64,000 bases of DNA from Candidatus Bathyarchaeota archaeon (lineage in GTDB: Archaea > Thermoproteota > Bathyarchaeia > Bathyarchaeales > Bathycorpusculaceae), in assembly GCA_026014585.1 (NCBI GenBank), contig JAOZIA010000002.1, positions 41,677-105,676 of the forward strand, written 5' to 3'. Position 1 is the first letter of the stretch, and the number at the start of each line of letters is the position of its first letter. The notes below the pieces were generated by a model, which did not search any database, was not told where the DNA came from, and saw nothing but the letters and a program-made list of their open reading frames with translations. The position numbers and the translations under genes are program-made. Shown here piece by piece: positions 9,006 through 17,461 of the stretch.

Positions 9006-9485
9006 TTACCCACGTGTTTTCAGCAGGTGCCCTTCCCGGTCAATTTCGCCACCGCAAATCCGTGTGGTTGAAATTGGAACATGATTTTCCGCTGGAACCA
9101 TGCCTACAGTTACTATTTCGAGAGGGGATAGGTTGGTGTTTTTGCGTTTTTGATTGATTTTTTCTGCTATCGGATAGGTTTCTTTGCTTACCACTATTGC
9201 GTCAATGCTGTTGTCAGTTGCTGCTGAACCGAAAGGGTCGTTTAATGCTTCAACATCAGCTCTATCTGCTAACCCTTGTGCTTGAAGGTAAGCCATTAAC
9301 TCGTTTAATCGTTTATTGTAAGGGCTAGTTTGGTGGGTTTTGTGCAGTTTAGAAACAAACGTGTCAGAGGTTAAACCGATAACCACATGCCCGCCAACTT
9401 CGAAAGCACGAGTAAGTAGGGCTTTGTGTCCCCTATGTAGTTCATCAAAGGTTCCGCCGACTGCAACTCTTTTGAACTGCATCAT
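9006..9485 (-). CDS. coaD: Archaeal phosphopantetheine adenylyltransferase
   Basis: The protein has the nucleotidyltransferase fold of archaeal PPAT: GGTFDELHRGH (residues about 10-20, with the HxGH adenylyl-transfer motif) and ISTTRI near residue 138. It transfers AMP from ATP to 4'-phosphopantetheine, making dephospho-CoA. Length (159) fits the archaeal family. ATG 9485 and ATG 9482 are adjacent; the first overlaps the pantoate kinase stop (ATGA). Cotranscription with pantoate kinase and a vitamin-type transporter supports a CoA biosynthesis operon. Confidence 0.93.
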   Translation of the reverse strand: MMQFKRVAVGGTFDELHRGHKALLTRAFEVGGHVVIGLTSDTFVSKLHKTHQTSPYNKRLNELMAYLQAQGLADRADVEALNDPFGSAATDNSIDAIVVSKETYPIAEKINQKRKNTNLSPLEIVTVGMVPAENHVPISTTRICGGEIDREGHLLKTRG

Positions 9486-10417
9486 TTTATCAGTCTTACA
9501 CCTAAAGCGTCAAGCTTTGAAACTATAACGTTCTCTTTAGGCAAAACCTGCATAAAAGCTTGCGCCACAAAACCCGCCTTTTCCTCAGCAACCAAACAAT
9601 GTACAGCCTCCCCAATCATGTTCTGCGCACAGCCAACCCCGCCAGCATCCAATCCCAAAGCAGCCAAGCGCCGAACATTTTCCGTTGCAAACCCCGACTT
9701 CTCCGAGAACTCCCAGCAACAAGAAAGAAAATTTTCTAAGCAGGGAACCTTTTGAATATTTTTGAGGGTATTTTTGCCTACGCGGTTTATTTTTTGCTTG
9801 CGTTGTGGATTGGAAAAGATTTCGTTCTTGGAGATTTTAGTGTTAAAAAAGCCAGCAACAAGCACGTATTTTGGGCTTATGGGGATTTGGTCTGTTTGAC
9901 AGATTCCCGGTGCACCCGGCTTTGTGACCAGAATGCATTTTCCGCCAAACGTCAAAGAACTCACCGTGCCCAGTCCAGTTTTGCATTCAATATCGACGAC
10001 ATGTGCGATTTTGCCGATTTGATTAACCGTTAAAGGTAAACCCAAAGCATCTGAAAGCGCCAATCCGGTAGTTAATGCGCCCGCAGCGCTGGTGCCAAAG
10101 CCCATACCAATAGGCAACTCAACTTGATGCTCAATCGTCACCTCGTATTTCTCAGAGATTTTAGATAACAGCTTCTCTGCAACTTTGTGAGTGGCGCAGG
10201 CTTGGGCTACGGGTTTTTGGTTTATGAAAACGTTGACGCTACTTTTTTGTGTTTTTTCTATGGTTAGGGTGGTGGTTGTTCCTTTCGCTAAACCAAAGCC
10301 GCCGCCCCATGCACCCATTTTTTCTGGGTTAGTTAGGGGTTTGCCGTTTTGAGAATCGTTGATTTGAAAAAAGCTGGAGATTGCTCCAGGAGCGAAGGCT
10401 TTAGCTGTTTTAGTCAA
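9482..10417 (-). CDS. Pantoate kinase (archaeal GHMP kinase)
   Basis: The GHMP-kinase ATP loop PIGMGFGTSAAGALTTG is near residue 100, and the N-terminus FAPGAISSFFQI is typical of archaeal pantoate kinase. That enzyme phosphorylates pantoate before condensation with beta-alanine in the archaeal CoA route. The TTG start overlaps the end of the ECF transporter gene (TTGACTAA), and the stop overlaps the coaD start, so the three genes are tightly coupled. Other GHMP kinases are possible on motif alone, but the coaD neighbour makes pantoate kinase the best call. Confidence 0.88.
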   Translation of the reverse strand: MTKTAKAFAPGAISSFFQINDSQNGKPLTNPEKMGAWGGGFGLAKGTTTTLTIEKTQKSSVNVFINQKPVAQACATHKVAEKLLSKISEKYEVTIEHQVELPIGMGFGTSAAGALTTGLALSDALGLPLTVNQIGKIAHVVDIECKTGLGTVSSLTFGGKCILVTKPGAPGICQTDQIPISPKYVLVAGFFNTKISKNEIFSNPQRKQKINRVGKNTLKNIQKVPCLENFLSCCWEFSEKSGFATENVRRLAALGLDAGGVGCAQNMIGEAVHCLVAEEKAGFVAQAFMQVLPKENVIVSKLDALGVRLIK

Positions 10418-11165
10418 TGGTTCCGCCTATTCTTACTGTTTTATTTCTGGATTGGAGAGAGGGAAATGCTTTGTGAACAGCTTTTATTATTGGTGGCCCC
10501 AAAAGCAGAATGAATGGAATTTCAGTGGCAAGCGTCCAAACAAAAATGGGCAGAATCAAAGAAGCAGCTAGCGGTGCTCCGAAGAACGAGATGAAATATG
10601 GACTAATGGCCCACACAGTAACAGAAAGCAGAAGACCTCCTGCAATTTGTCCAACCACTGCGCCTATGGCGTAACTTCGCCATTCCTTCCAACGGAAAGC
10701 AGCAACAGCAATAGCGGCAAGGCTCAAAACTATTGTTAAAACAAAAGTCAGCAAGAACGTTTCTGCTGATAAGCCAGTGTATGAAACAAAGTCTGGCAGA
10801 AAAACTATTGAAGGAACAAGCAGACCAACAGCCGCTATCGTTACACCTGCAAGGGCTTGCTTTAGGCTGATGTTTCGACAGGATATGTAACCAATTAGAA
10901 AGAACAGTATGAAGTTTGCGGGAACCCCGGCTATGAGGCTTAAAGCGGCATTTCCATGGACAAACATGTCTCTTACGAAGATGCCAATTGCACCGCTAAA
11001 TCCGCCCACCCATGGACCAAACAGTGCGGCAAAAACTGCAGGTATTACTACAGCAGGCAAAAATCCTATGCCCAGAAAATTGAAGTTTGCGGTTAAAATT
11101 CCAAATACGGCATAAAGGGCTGAACAAATACCAATCACTGCAACATCTAAGGTTCTTAGTTTCAT
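10410..11165 (-). CDS. ECF-type transporter substrate-binding (S) component
   Basis: A roughly 250-residue protein of six predicted transmembrane helices with the short N-terminal LRTLDVAVIGICSALYAVFG pattern found in ECF S-components. I placed the start at ATG 11165 because GGAG lies 9 nt upstream; an ATG at 11180 adds five residues. S-components bind a vitamin or precursor and need EcfA/EcfT partners, which are not in this window. Being first in an operon with pantoate kinase and coaD, pantothenate or pantoate is the likely substrate (inference). Confidence 0.8.
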   Translation of the reverse strand: MKLRTLDVAVIGICSALYAVFGILTANFNFLGIGFLPAVVIPAVFAALFGPWVGGFSGAIGIFVRDMFVHGNAALSLIAGVPANFILFFLIGYISCRNISLKQALAGVTIAAVGLLVPSIVFLPDFVSYTGLSAETFLLTFVLTIVLSLAAIAVAAFRWKEWRSYAIGAVVGQIAGGLLLSVTVWAISPYFISFFGAPLAASLILPIFVWTLATEIPFILLLGPPIIKAVHKAFPSLQSRNKTVRIGGTID

Positions 11166-11212
11166 TATTTTTTGCTCCATTTAAAGGGGTTAACCCTCTC
11201 CAAACAAGGGCA

Positions 11213-11224
11213 CCATAAATAAAA
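11213..11224 (-). promoter_or_regulatory. TATA box of the ECF transporter/CoA operon
   Basis: The minus strand reads TTTTATTTATGG about 50 nt upstream of the ATG at 11165, placing transcription start near 11190. A GGGTTAACCC palindrome (11187-11196) falls around the predicted start or leader, and an 18-bp palindrome lies just upstream. Confidence 0.45.
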
Positions 11225-11238
11225 CTTCTCTATGAATA

Positions 11239-11256
11239 GTTTAAACATGTTTAAAC
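11239..11256. promoter_or_regulatory. 18-bp perfect palindrome, candidate operator
   Basis: GTTTAAACATGTTTAAAC reads identically on both strands. It lies about 15 bp upstream of the TATA box of the ECF/pantoate kinase/coaD operon, a usual place for an archaeal activator or repressor dimer. No cognate regulator can be assigned. Confidence 0.5.
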
Positions 11257-11550
11257 AGTAAAAACTTGCCTTTTAAGAGAATAATGGCTTTCACACCTAT
11301 AGTTCCCCTCTATAATAGAAACCACAATTGGGTAAACCTTATAACTCTAAAAAGTTGAAGCTGCAACATGGGCAAAGTAAATAAAAAATACAGTCTGCTA
11401 CCGTTGCCATATTAATTGTTTTAAGTTTAGTAACCGCCCAACTTATTTTTGTCCAATCCTGTTGCTGTTAATTTTCAAAAAATCGAAAAAAACAAATGTT
11501 GAATAGTTTTTCTGGGAAGGCGTACGTTCATTTTACATTCCTATTAGCAG
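11257..11550. other. AT-rich intergenic stretch without a recognised gene
   Basis: Together with flanking sites this is part of a 525-bp gap between the divergent ECF operon and the ugd gene. I see no supported coding frame, tRNA or hairpin terminator here. The downstream third of the gap holds repeat copy 1 (11551-11620) and a TATA-like TTATATAGG near 11663 that could serve ugd. Confidence 0.5.
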
Positions 11551-11620
11551 CCTATTAGGCTCCAAATAGTAATTCATTGCAGAAACGATAGAGGAGGGTC
11601 TATTGGCACCTTTTTCAACC
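11551..11620 (+). repeat. 70-bp intergenic repeat, copy 1 (inverted-loop variant)
   Basis: This copy has a hairpin-like 18-mer CTATTAGGCTCCAAATAG (11552-11569), the core ATTGCAGAAACGATAGAGG (11576-11594), and a tail TATTGGCACCTTTTTCAACC. Two other copies lie at 25273-25344 (+) and 49756-49825 (-). It sits about 90 bp upstream of ugd in the same orientation. In this copy the 8-bp loop AGGCTCCA is the exact reverse complement of the loop in the other two. Confidence 0.8.
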
Positions 11621-11706
11621 AAAACAGATACCTTTTGGTGAGCAACTGAACCTTTAAACCCTTATATAGGTGAGAAAAAATCGTTGTATCAGTCACAATA
11701 TAGGAT

Positions 11707-13074
11707 TTGTATGCTTTGAAGTTTCCAAAAATTTCAGTTATAGGCGTTGGTTATGTTGGTTTGTGCACTGCGGTTGGGTTTGCCAGCAGAGGCTTTAACG
11801 TCACTGCATCAGATGCAATTGCTGAAAAAGCAGAAAAAATCAGCCATGGAATTGCGCCGTTTCATGAGCCCGGACTAGATGAGCTTTTAAATAAATCAAT
11901 TAAAGAAGGCACTCTTAAAGCCTTATCAAACCAGACCAAGCAGGCGATTTTTGATTCAGACCTCACATTCATTGCCGTGGGCACCCCAAGCCTCTCAGAT
12001 GGCAGCATCGACCTAAAATACATCGAGATGGCTGCGCGGGAAATCGGAGAAGCCCTAAAACAAAAAACAGGCTACCACGTGGTTATCGTCAAAAGCACAG
12101 TGGTTCCAGGCACCACTCAGGGCATAGTACTAAGTACGCTTGAGGCGGTTTCGGGCAAAAAAGTGGGTGTTGATTTTGGTTTATGTATGAATCCTGAGTT
12201 TTTGAGGTAGGGCAACGTGTTTGAAGACCTCTTCCATCCCGACCGCATCGTAATTGGCTCACATAATCAGAAAGCAGGCGACCAAGTAGCCACCCTGTAC
12301 GAAGCATTCTACGGCAAAGACCTACCCACAGTAATCCGAACCAGCCTCGCAACCGCTGAACTCATCAAATACGCCAGCAACAGCTTCCTAGCCACAAAAA
12401 TCAGCTTCATCAACACCATGGCAAATCTGTGCGAAAAAATCCCAGGCGCAGACGTAAAAGTCGTAGCAGCAGCCATGGGCATGGACAAACGCATCGGCGG
12501 ACTGTTTTTGAATGCGGGCTTAGGCTATGGCGGCTCATGTTTCCCCAAAGACATCAAAGCCTTAATCGCCGCAGCAAAATCGCTCGGTTACCCCTTAGAT
12601 CTTTTGGAAGAAGTGGAAAATGTCAACCACACTCAACCACTTAAAGCCGTGACGCTCTGCAAAGAACTGCTAAATGCGCCACTGAAGGGCAAAACGGTAT
12701 CTCTATTGGGGTTGTCATTTAAAGCAGACACAGACGATATGAGGGAAGCCCGAGTAATTCCAATAGTTGAGCAACTTCTAACAGAAGGCGCAGATGTAAA
12801 AGCATATGACCCCGTGGCGATGGGTGTTGCCCAAGGAATTTTTGGCGACAAAATCACATATGCCAAATCTGCTAGGGATTGTCTCTGCGGCGCAGACTGT
12901 GCGGTGTTGGTTACGGAGTGGGAAGAGTTCAAGCAACTCGAACCTGAAGACTTCATTGTTAACATGAAAACGCCAGTTCTGGTTGACGGCAGACGAATCT
13001 ATGACGCAAAGGTGTTTGGCGAAAAAATGCGGTTTCGAGCCATAGGTCTTGGCTATCCTAAAGAGGGCAAATAG
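11707..13074 (+). pseudogene. UDP-glucose/GDP-mannose-type 6-dehydrogenase, interrupted by in-frame TAG
   Basis: The N-terminal half (Rossmann loop GVGYVGLCTAVG, then NPEFLR) and C-terminal half (GNVFEDLFHPDRIVIG, GYGGSCFPKD with the catalytic Cys, GLSFKADTDDMRE) are both intact and in the same frame. A single TAG at 12208-12210 separates them, at the position that is normally Glu in the family motif NPEFLREG. The enzyme would oxidise a UDP-sugar to a uronic acid for surface polysaccharide. Total length (455 codons) is normal. Sequencing error, recent nonsense mutation and readthrough cannot be told apart here. A TTG at 11707 is the likely start. Confidence 0.88.
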
Positions 13075-13130
13075 CGAAAGACCTTTAACAGCAATTCGCC
13101 CTTAACAGAAGGTATCAGAGGTTAGATTGC

Positions 13131-14189
13131 ATGAAGGCGCTTGTACTCAGCGGCGGAAAAGGAACTAGGCTTCGACCTTTAACGTTTACCTGTGCAAAAC
13201 AGCTTATACCAGTAGCAAACAAACCCATCCTCGGCTATGTTCTAGACCAAGTAGCATCAACCAGCATCAAAAAAGTTGGAATAATCACCGCACATGAAAC
13301 AGGGCAATACGTCGAGGATTATGTGAAAGATGGTGCTACATGGAACCTAAATGTAAGATATATTCCTCAATAACCCCTTGGGTTGGCGCATGCGGTTAAG
13401 ACGGCTGAGAAATTTTTAGGCGATGACTCATTTATCATGTGCCTTGGTGATAACGTCACGGGACAGGGCTTAAGCGGATTCACCAAGAAGTTTAAGCAGG
13501 AAAAACTTGATGCACTCATTATTTTAAAACCAGTTGAGAATCCATCCAGTTTTGGCATCGCAATTTTAGACAAGGAAGGCAACATCCTAAAGCTCGTGGA
13601 GAAACCAAAAACCTACATGGGCAACCTCGCAATCATCGGGACTTACTTCTTCTCAAGCAAAGTGCATGATGCAATTGAAAAGATTAAGCCTTCATGGCGC
13701 GGTGAGTTGGAAATTACTGACGCTATCCAAGAAATGATAAACATGGGACTAAAAGTTAAAGCGGAAATACTTAATTCGTGGTGGCTGGACACAGGCAAAA
13801 AAGATGACATCCTCTCGGCTAATGCAAAGATCCTTGACGAGTTTGTCCAAACTGACGTGAAAGGCGAGTTGTCCTGTAGCACAGTTGATGGCAGAGTGAA
13901 AGTGGAAGAAACCGCAAAGATAACCAACAGCACCATACGAGGACCATGTGTGATTGGCAAAAACGTGGTTGTAGAGAACAGTTTTATTGGTCCTTACACG
14001 AGCGTGGGCGATTGTTCGGTAATTAGTAATTCTAACGTGCAGTATTGTGTGATTCAGGATTATGTCACCATTAAGGATGTAGAACGTTTAGAGGATAGTT
14101 TGATTGGAAAAAACGCGAAGGTCACACGGAACCAGCGGAACAGAACCATTCGTTTGCATGTGGGAGATTATTCTGAAGTGGAAGTGTAA
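13131..14189 (+). pseudogene. rmlA: Glucose-1-phosphate thymidylyltransferase (RmlA-like), interrupted by in-frame TAA
   Basis: The N-terminus has the sugar nucleotidyltransferase signature LSGGKGTRLRPLT (residues about 5-17). The rest carries LGDN (metal/nucleotide site), a VEKP loop and a left-handed beta-helix C-terminus, the long archaeal form. TAA at 13371-13373 falls in the conserved RYIPQ..PLGLAHAV segment; relative to the family Q-x-x-P spacing one residue also seems missing. The frame continues perfectly for 268 more codons. The enzyme makes dTDP-glucose, the substrate for the rmlB gene downstream. Either a recent nonsense change or a sequence error. Confidence 0.88.
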
Positions 14190-14268
14190 ATAACTAAATA
14201 AAAACCGTTATAAAGCGTACAAAGGAACTATGTTATTAACAAATCACGTCACTAAGGAAAGAACAGCC

Positions 14269-14772
14269 ATGCTTAAAGGGTTAATAATTAAGCCGATAAA
14301 ACGTTTCCCAGACGAAAGAGACATCTTTTCAGAGGTAATGCGAACAGACTGGAAAGACCTTTTTGGCGAAGACAAAATCGCCCAAGCTAACTGCTCAATC
14401 ACTTACCCAAGCATTATCAGGGCATGGCACAGGCACCTGCGGGGGCAAGTGGATTACTTTCTGGTTTTAAAGGGACAAATCAAAATCGGTGTTTACGATG
14501 ATGAAAGCGGCGAACTAGACGAAGTCATCTCCAGCGATGCGGCCATGCAGATTGTCCGTGTTCCAGGGCAGTACTGGCATGGTTTCAAAGCTGTGGGTGT
14601 TGAGCCCGCGATGCTGCTTTATTTTACAACTAACCTGTATAATCCACAAGACCCAGATGAGGAACGCAGAGCATGGAATGACCCCACATTGATTCCTAAA
14701 TCTGTTAATGGTAATGAGAAGGATTGTCGGGTTGGTAAAGTTTGGGATTGGAATCTCTCACCAAACAAGTAG
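14269..14772 (+). CDS. rmlC: dTDP-4-dehydrorhamnose 3,5-epimerase family protein
   Basis: A single cupin of 167 residues with the RmlC-like N-terminus (IIKPIKRFPDERDIFSEVMR), a WHRHLRGQVDYFLVLKG core and an YWHGFKAVG strand. It would epimerise dTDP-4-keto-6-deoxyglucose in dTDP-rhamnose synthesis. The usual RGxHxQ motif is varied (RAWHRH), so epimerase activity is probable rather than certain. I chose ATG 14269, with GGAAAG upstream, because it matches the family N-terminus; ATG 14230 would add 13 residues. It lies between rmlA and rmlB. Confidence 0.8.
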   Translation: MLKGLIIKPIKRFPDERDIFSEVMRTDWKDLFGEDKIAQANCSITYPSIIRAWHRHLRGQVDYFLVLKGQIKIGVYDDESGELDEVISSDAAMQIVRVPGQYWHGFKAVGVEPAMLLYFTTNLYNPQDPDEERRAWNDPTLIPKSVNGNEKDCRVGKVWDWNLSPNK

Positions 14773-14782
14773 GTGAAATGTT

Positions 14783-15790
14783 ATGAAGGTTTTAGTGACT
14801 GGCGGTTTAGGGTTTATCGGAAGCAACTTTTGCAAGTACCTACTTGCAAACTATCCAGATTGGGAACTGATTAACGTTGACAAAATCGGGATTGGCGCTA
14901 ACCCAGCCAACCTAAAAGACATAGAGAACAATAAACAGTACACTTTCATAAAAGGCGATATCTGCAACCCCCAACTCATGAACAGGCTAATCCATCAAGT
15001 AGACATGATAGTGAACATCGCCGCGGAAACACACGTTGACAGAAGCATCGCTGACCCCTACATATTCCTGCAAAACAACACCATCGGCACATACACCATC
15101 CTCGAATCCATCAGAAGACACAACCATAAAGCAAGGTTTCTGCAGGTTTCAACAGACGAGGTTTACGGAGAAGCCATTGAAGGCTCATTTACCGAGAACA
15201 CGCCGCCAAGACCAGGCAACCCATACTCAGCTTCAAAAGCCGCCGCGGACATGTTCGTGCTCTCATACCACAAAACCTTCGGCTTAAACGTGGTTATTAC
15301 CCGCTGCACCAACAATTTTGGTCCATACCAGCTACCTGAAAAACTTATTCCCAAAACCGTTATCCGCACCCTGCGTGATTTGCCGATTCCCATTTACGGC
15401 ACTGGACAAAACGTTCGCGACTGGATACACGTTGAGGATCACTGCTCAGCTGTTGCAACAGTTCTGGAGAAGGGCAAAGCAGGCGAAATCTACAACGTAT
15501 CCGCAGGCAACGAAGTAACAAACATTACCATAGCTAAAAAAATCATCAGCCAACTCAACAAGCCTGAAAGCTTAATCACGTTTGTAGAAGACCGCCCTGG
15601 ACATGACACACGCTACAGCTTAGACTCATCCAAACTAAGGCAAGAGCTTGGGTGGGTGCCAAAGCACAAGTTTGAAGAATCTTTGGAGTCAACCATCACA
15701 TGGTACCTAAATAATGAGCACTGGTGGAGTCCGTTTGCAACTGACGTAATCTTGCATCCCACGCCCTGGAAGATTGGTGGACTTCATTGA
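14783..15790 (+). CDS. rmlB: dTDP-glucose 4,6-dehydratase
   Basis: An extended short-chain dehydrogenase: NAD loop GGLGFIGSNF (residues 7-16), catalytic STDEVYGE (Asp/Glu acid-base pair) and YSASKAAAD (YxxxK). At 335 residues it has normal family length. It converts dTDP-glucose to dTDP-4-keto-6-deoxyglucose. Ten bp separate it from rmlC, and its TGA overlaps the TTG start of rmlD (TTGA). Confidence 0.95.
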   Translation: MKVLVTGGLGFIGSNFCKYLLANYPDWELINVDKIGIGANPANLKDIENNKQYTFIKGDICNPQLMNRLIHQVDMIVNIAAETHVDRSIADPYIFLQNNTIGTYTILESIRRHNHKARFLQVSTDEVYGEAIEGSFTENTPPRPGNPYSASKAAADMFVLSYHKTFGLNVVITRCTNNFGPYQLPEKLIPKTVIRTLRDLPIPIYGTGQNVRDWIHVEDHCSAVATVLEKGKAGEIYNVSAGNEVTNITIAKKIISQLNKPESLITFVEDRPGHDTRYSLDSSKLRQELGWVPKHKFEESLESTITWYLNNEHWWSPFATDVILHPTPWKIGGLH

Positions 15791-16680
15791 AACTGCTAAT
15801 TACGGGCGCAAGCGGACTGTATGGGTCCAAGCTTGCCAAGATGGCACTTGAGCGGGGTTTTGATGTTTACGCCTCAGACATTCAAGAACTCAGCGTTTAC
15901 GGCAAATACGTGAAAATGGATGTTGCTGACAGGGCAATGGTGAAAGAGGTTTTTGAGAAAGTTAAACCTGACGCTGTGGTTCATGCTGCAACATTAACTG
16001 ACGTGGACAAGTGTGAGCAGAATCAGAGTCTTGCATGGAAAATCAACGTTGAAGGAACCGAAAATATCGTGCAGTCCGTGCAGGATGTAGGCTCGTATCT
16101 AGTTTATATTTCGACAGATTACGTTTTCAGCGGCAAAAAAGGCAACTACACCGAAACCGACACGCCAGACCCCATCAACTATTACGGCTTAACCAAACTC
16201 AAAGCAGAACAAGTAGTCAAAGACTTACTGCCAAACTACTTTATTGCGCGTCCCAGCGTCATTTACGGAGCCACCCCAGCAGCGGGAAAAATCAATTTTG
16301 CACTCTGGGTTATCGAACAGCTTCGAAGGTGTGAAAAAATCCGCATAGTCACCGACCAATGGAACACACCAACACTTAACACTAACTTGGCAGAGATGAC
16401 TCTTGAAGCGGTTGAGCGAAAACTCACAGGCACATTCCATTTGTGTGGTGCTTCACGGATTAGCCGCTATGAGTTTGCCCAAAAAATCGCCGACGCTTTC
16501 GGGTTGAGTATTAACTATATTGAACCAGTTGAAGCATCCATTTTCACTTGGCCAGCAAAACGTCCCGTAGATTCATCACTTAGCACCGTGAAAGCCCAGT
16601 GTACACTAAAATGTAAGCCGATGGAGATTTACGGGGCAGTGCAGCAGTTGAAAAGAGAGATTGTAGACCAAAAAACCTGA
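15787..16680 (+). CDS. rmlD: dTDP-4-dehydrorhamnose reductase
   Basis: A Rossmann-fold reductase with GASGLYGSKLA (residues 7-17), STDYVFSG and YGLTKLKAE (YxxxK), the RmlD pattern, and normal length (297). It performs the last step to dTDP-rhamnose using NAD(P)H. The start TTG overlaps the rmlB stop, and GGTGG lies about 7 nt upstream inside rmlB, indicating coupled translation. It closes the sugar operon. Confidence 0.92.
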   Translation: MKLLITGASGLYGSKLAKMALERGFDVYASDIQELSVYGKYVKMDVADRAMVKEVFEKVKPDAVVHAATLTDVDKCEQNQSLAWKINVEGTENIVQSVQDVGSYLVYISTDYVFSGKKGNYTETDTPDPINYYGLTKLKAEQVVKDLLPNYFIARPSVIYGATPAAGKINFALWVIEQLRRCEKIRIVTDQWNTPTLNTNLAEMTLEAVERKLTGTFHLCGASRISRYEFAQKIADAFGLSINYIEPVEASIFTWPAKRPVDSSLSTVKAQCTLKCKPMEIYGAVQQLKREIVDQKT

Positions 16681-16693
16681 TTTTATGTGACTT

Positions 16694-17026
16694 GTGTTGA
16701 AAAAAGAAACAAAATCCTCATCGATTAAGCAGATTGCAAGGCAACGCATAGACACACTATTTAGCTTAGCTGAGGCACAAGTGAAAACTAACCCCGCGCT
16801 TTGCAGGCGCTACATTGAGTTGGCTCGAAGGATTGCGATGTCCGCAAGAGTATCTTTGCCCAAAGAGTACAGGCGTAGATTGTGCAAAAAATGTAATAGT
16901 CTGCTGGTGCATGGTTACAATTGCAGAGTGAGAATTCAACAAAAACGAGAACCTCACGTTGTAGTTACATGTTTAAACTGCGGATGTCAAAGCCGCTACA
17001 TGCTAAACAAGAAGGAAAAAAAATAA
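16694..17026 (+). CDS. rnp4: RNase P protein component 4 (Rpp21/Rpr2 family)
   Basis: This 110-residue protein has an N-terminal helical region (RQRIDTLFSLAEAQ, then ARRIAMSARVSLP) and a zinc ribbon with CKKC near residue 63 and CLNC near 94. This matches archaeal Rpp21, which pairs with Rpp29 in RNase P. Rpp29 is encoded at 33865-34146. The start is GTG 16694 or TTG 16697. Its TAA overlaps the ATG of the yhbY-like gene by one base. Confidence 0.9.
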   Translation: MLKKETKSSSIKQIARQRIDTLFSLAEAQVKTNPALCRRYIELARRIAMSARVSLPKEYRRRLCKKCNSLLVHGYNCRVRIQQKREPHVVVTCLNCGCQSRYMLNKKEKK

Positions 17027-17331
17027 TGAACGAAATAACAACACGAATGAAACGCCATGTGCGGCACGTCCTTAAAGACGAAAACCCAACAGTTTGGGTT
17101 GGAAAAGAAGGCTTGACCACGCAGTTGGTAGCTGAAATCGAAAAACAATTACAAAAAAACAAAATGGTAAAAATCCGCATACTTCCCGCTGCCTTAGTAG
17201 GCGATAACACTGCAGAAAAAATTGCAACAGCCGCAGCAGAGCAAACTGAGGCGGCGCTGGTTGAGGTTAGAGGGCACGTTTTCATACTGTTCCGCAAACG
17301 CAGAAAGCCAGAGACCACAAAACCTGCCTAA
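17026..17331 (+). CDS. YhbY/CRM-domain RNA-binding protein
   Basis: A 101-residue single CRM (YhbY-like) domain: an N-terminal helix, the conserved VWVGKEGLT turn (residues 23-31) and the KIRIL strand. The family binds RNA and is linked to large-subunit rRNA in bacteria; in archaea the role is not well defined. ATG 17026 overlaps the rnp4 stop (TAATG), so the pair is probably translated together. The C-terminus is basic (FRKRRKPETTKPA). Confidence 0.88.
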   Translation: MNEITTRMKRHVRHVLKDENPTVWVGKEGLTTQLVAEIEKQLQKNKMVKIRILPAALVGDNTAEKIATAAAEQTEAALVEVRGHVFILFRKRRKPETTKPA

Positions 17332-17366
17332 ACATGGCAGTTCACTGAACCTAACCACCCGTTTGG

Positions 17367-17380
17367 GTTTTATTTTTTTT
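17367..17380 (+). terminator. T-rich terminator after rnp4-yhbY
   Basis: TTTTATTTTTTTT follows the yhbY stop by about 35 nt. Archaeal termination commonly uses such T tracts without a strong hairpin. Confidence 0.5.
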
Positions 17381-17461
17381 AAGCCAAAGATTGTTACATC
17401 TGTGAGACAACAAATCTTGATATTCTTTTTTGCCTGATTTTTATATATAGAGTGCGCTAAG

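Noticed and set aside
12208..12210. Genome-wide pyrrolysine decoding of TAG as an explanation for the interrupted ugd
   Set aside because: TAG ends normal conserved genes here (rps5, rps14, rpl39e and the 41-residue zinc ribbon), and the other two interruptions are TAA, so TAG is an ordinary stop in this genome.
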